From: Rhodococcus aetherivorans
GTDB taxonomy: Bacteria > Actinomycetota > Actinomycetes > Mycobacteriales > Mycobacteriaceae
Direction of reading: 5' to 3'
Length of the DNA: 64,000 nt
Assembly: GCF_011058165.1 (NCBI RefSeq)
Contig: NZ_JAALEG010000026.1
Location: forward strand, 1-64,000
Position numbers and translations under genes: made by a program. This document shows, piece after piece, positions 62,949 through 64,000 of the stretch (the first letter of the stretch is position 1; each line of letters begins with the position of its first letter). Below the pieces are notes generated by a model, which had not been told where the DNA came from, ran no database searches, and saw only the letters and a program-made list of their open reading frames with translations.

Positions 62949-64000
62949 CCGCCCCCGCCCGGCGTCTCGACCACGAGCACGTCACCGATCCCGACCTCGA
63001 CGGAGTCGCAGCCGGCCATGTGGGTGACGGCGCCGTCGGCGCGCTCGATGCGGTTGCTGCCCAGCGCTCCCGGCCCGCCCCCGGCCATCCCGTACGGCGG
63101 CACGCGCCGGTGCCCGGAGAGTGTGCTGACGGTCATCGGCTCGAGGAACCGGAGCCGGCGCACGGCGCCGTCGCCGCCGCGCCACCGGCCGCCGCCCCCG
63201 CTGCCGTGACGAATCGTGAAGGCCTCCAGCAACACCGGAAGGCGCCACTCCAGTACCTCCGGATCGGTGAGCCGCGAGTTCGTCATGTGGGTCTGCACCA
63301 CCGACGTCCCGTCGAACCCCTCGCCGGCGCCCGACCCGGAGCCGAGCGTCTCGTAGTACTGGTATCGCGCGTTGCCGAAGGTGACGTTGTTCATCGTGCC
63401 GGCGCCCTCGGCCTGCACCCGCAGCGCCGCGTAGAGCGCGCCGGTGACGGCCTGCGACGTCTCGACGTTGCCCGCGACGACGGCGGCGGGGAACTCGGGG
63501 GCGAGCATCGACCCGTCGGGGACGACGATGTGCAACGGACGCAGGCACCCGTCGTTGAGGGGGATGTCGTCGGCGACGAGCGTGCGGAAGACGTACAGCG
63601 CCGCGGCCCGCGTGACGGACGAGGGCGCGTTGAAGTTCGACGCGAGTTGCGGTGACGTGCCGGTGAAGTCGATCGTCGCCGAGCGCGCCCGCCGGTCGAC
63701 GGTGACCCGCACCGCGATCACCGCACCGGAGTCCATCTCGTAGCGGTACTCGCCGTCGTGGAGGCGGTCGACGACGCGGCGCACCTCCTCCTCGGCGTTG
63801 TCCTGCACGTGGCGCATGTAGGCCTGGACGACGTCGAGACCGAAGTGGTCGATCATCCGGCCCACCTCGACCACCCCGCGGGCGTTGGCCGCGATCTGTG
63901 CGCGCAGGTCCGCGAGGTTGGTGTCCGGGTTCCGGGACGGGTACGGGCCGCCGGTGAGCAGCGCGCGGGTGTCGGCCTCCCGGAAGGTTCCGTTCTCGAC
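62936..64000 (-). CDS. Hydantoinase B/oxoprolinase family protein, partial
   Basis: The last 354 residues of a HyuB-type protein; the gene continues beyond the right edge. Family stretches include IDFTGTSPQLASNFNAP, GCLRPLHIVVPDGSMLAPEFPAAVVAGNVETSQ, IRHGSGGGGRWRGGDGAVRRL and the C-terminal VETPGGGGYG. HyuB pairs with, or is fused to, HyuA to hydrolyse hydantoins or 5-oxoproline with ATP. Whether this is the fused form needs the missing part. Together with the pxpC-like gene 2 kb away, it hints at 5-oxoproline-type ring opening. Confidence 0.93.
   Translation of the reverse strand, partial: VENGTFREADTRALLTGGPYPSRNPDTNLADLRAQIAANARGVVEVGRMIDHFGLDVVQAYMRHVQDNAEEEVRRVVDRLHDGEYRYEMDSGAVIAVRVTVDRRARSATIDFTGTSPQLASNFNAPSSVTRAAALYVFRTLVADDIPLNDGCLRPLHIVVPDGSMLAPEFPAAVVAGNVETSQAVTGALYAALRVQAEGAGTMNNVTFGNARYQYYETLGSGSGAGEGFDGTSVVQTHMTNSRLTDPEVLEWRLPVLLEAFTIRHGSGGGGRWRGGDGAVRRLRFLEPMTVSTLSGHRRVPPYGMAGGGPGALGSNRIERADGAVTHMAGCDSVEVGIGDVLVVETPGGGGYGR

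Overview
The window is a high-GC actinobacterial chromosome segment, most likely Rhodococcus or another close relative in the Nocardiaceae. The evidence is the high GC content, many GTG starts, Lsr2, CarD, MhuD, DisA and a SAM-IV riboswitch. From about 14.1 kb to 59.4 kb the gene order also follows, with insertions, the Mycobacterium tuberculosis stretch ppa-dacB-tilS-hpt ... ftsH-fol operon-panCD-coaX-lysS-lsr2-clpC1 ... mhuD-mutY-can-disA-radA-lpqE-carD-ispDF-cysS-rlmB. That synteny is recalled from knowledge of the M. tuberculosis map and was not computed here. No CRISPR array, prophage, insertion sequence or tRNA gene was seen.

Layout. 1-1.6 kb: the 5S rRNA end of an rRNA operon with its terminator, a small decayed gene and two small hypothetical genes. 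1.9-3.9 kb: a GntR/FCD regulator coupled to an MFS transporter. 3.9-9.1 kb: a 1304-residue Pls-type single-module NRPS (A-T domains, six membrane segments, three C-terminal hexapeptide-like domains) overlapping an M1 metallopeptidase. 9.3-10.9 kb: a SAM-IV riboswitch in front of a SufS-like PLP enzyme. 10.9-14.1 kb: a YbaK-type deacylase, a UraD-like enzyme, a dienoyl-CoA-isomerase-like crotonase and a tandem SRPBCC protein.

14.1-32.8 kb: the housekeeping core. It holds ppa, a D-Ala-D-Ala carboxypeptidase, a metalloprotease-like protein, tilS, hpt, an unusual membrane Ser/Thr kinase, ftsH, folEPBK, two membrane proteins, a DUF2520 protein, panC, panD, coaX, a rhodanese-like gene behind a Cys-Cys leader peptide, and lysS. 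32.9-39.4 kb: lsr2, a phospholipase D family protein, clpC, a TIGR03086 protein and a WYL regulator. 39.4-45.7 kb is accessory: PIG-L deacetylase, an acyl-CoA-dehydrogenase-fold protein without the usual catalytic Glu, a large SARP/AfsR regulator, a YrhK-like membrane protein and OsmC. The last two are divergent and share a tandem-repeat promoter region. 45.8-59.4 kb: mhuD, mutY, carbonic anhydrase, disA, dinB with an SOS box, radA, lpqE, carD, ispD, ispF, cysS and rlmB. 59.5-64 kb: a conserved hypothetical, a lone pxpC-like gene, a STAS protein, an MFS exporter and the 3' part of a hydantoinase B/oxoprolinase gene that runs off the window.

The genes serve folate, pantothenate/CoA and isoprenoid synthesis, protein quality control (FtsH, ClpC), DNA repair and c-di-AMP signalling (MutY, DisA, RadA, DinB), and sulfur metabolism. 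Sulfur metabolism shows three layers: a SAM-IV riboswitch, a Cys leader peptide and cysS. A recurring feature is a TANNNT-like -10 element 6-8 nt before the start codon, which predicts leaderless mRNAs for many genes. This was used to choose several starts. The observations most worth following up are the Pls-type polymer synthetase with a lysine-like A-domain code, the Cys-Cys leader peptide with its overlapping hairpin, the membrane kinase with a TR-rich repeat tail, and the repeat-array promoters.
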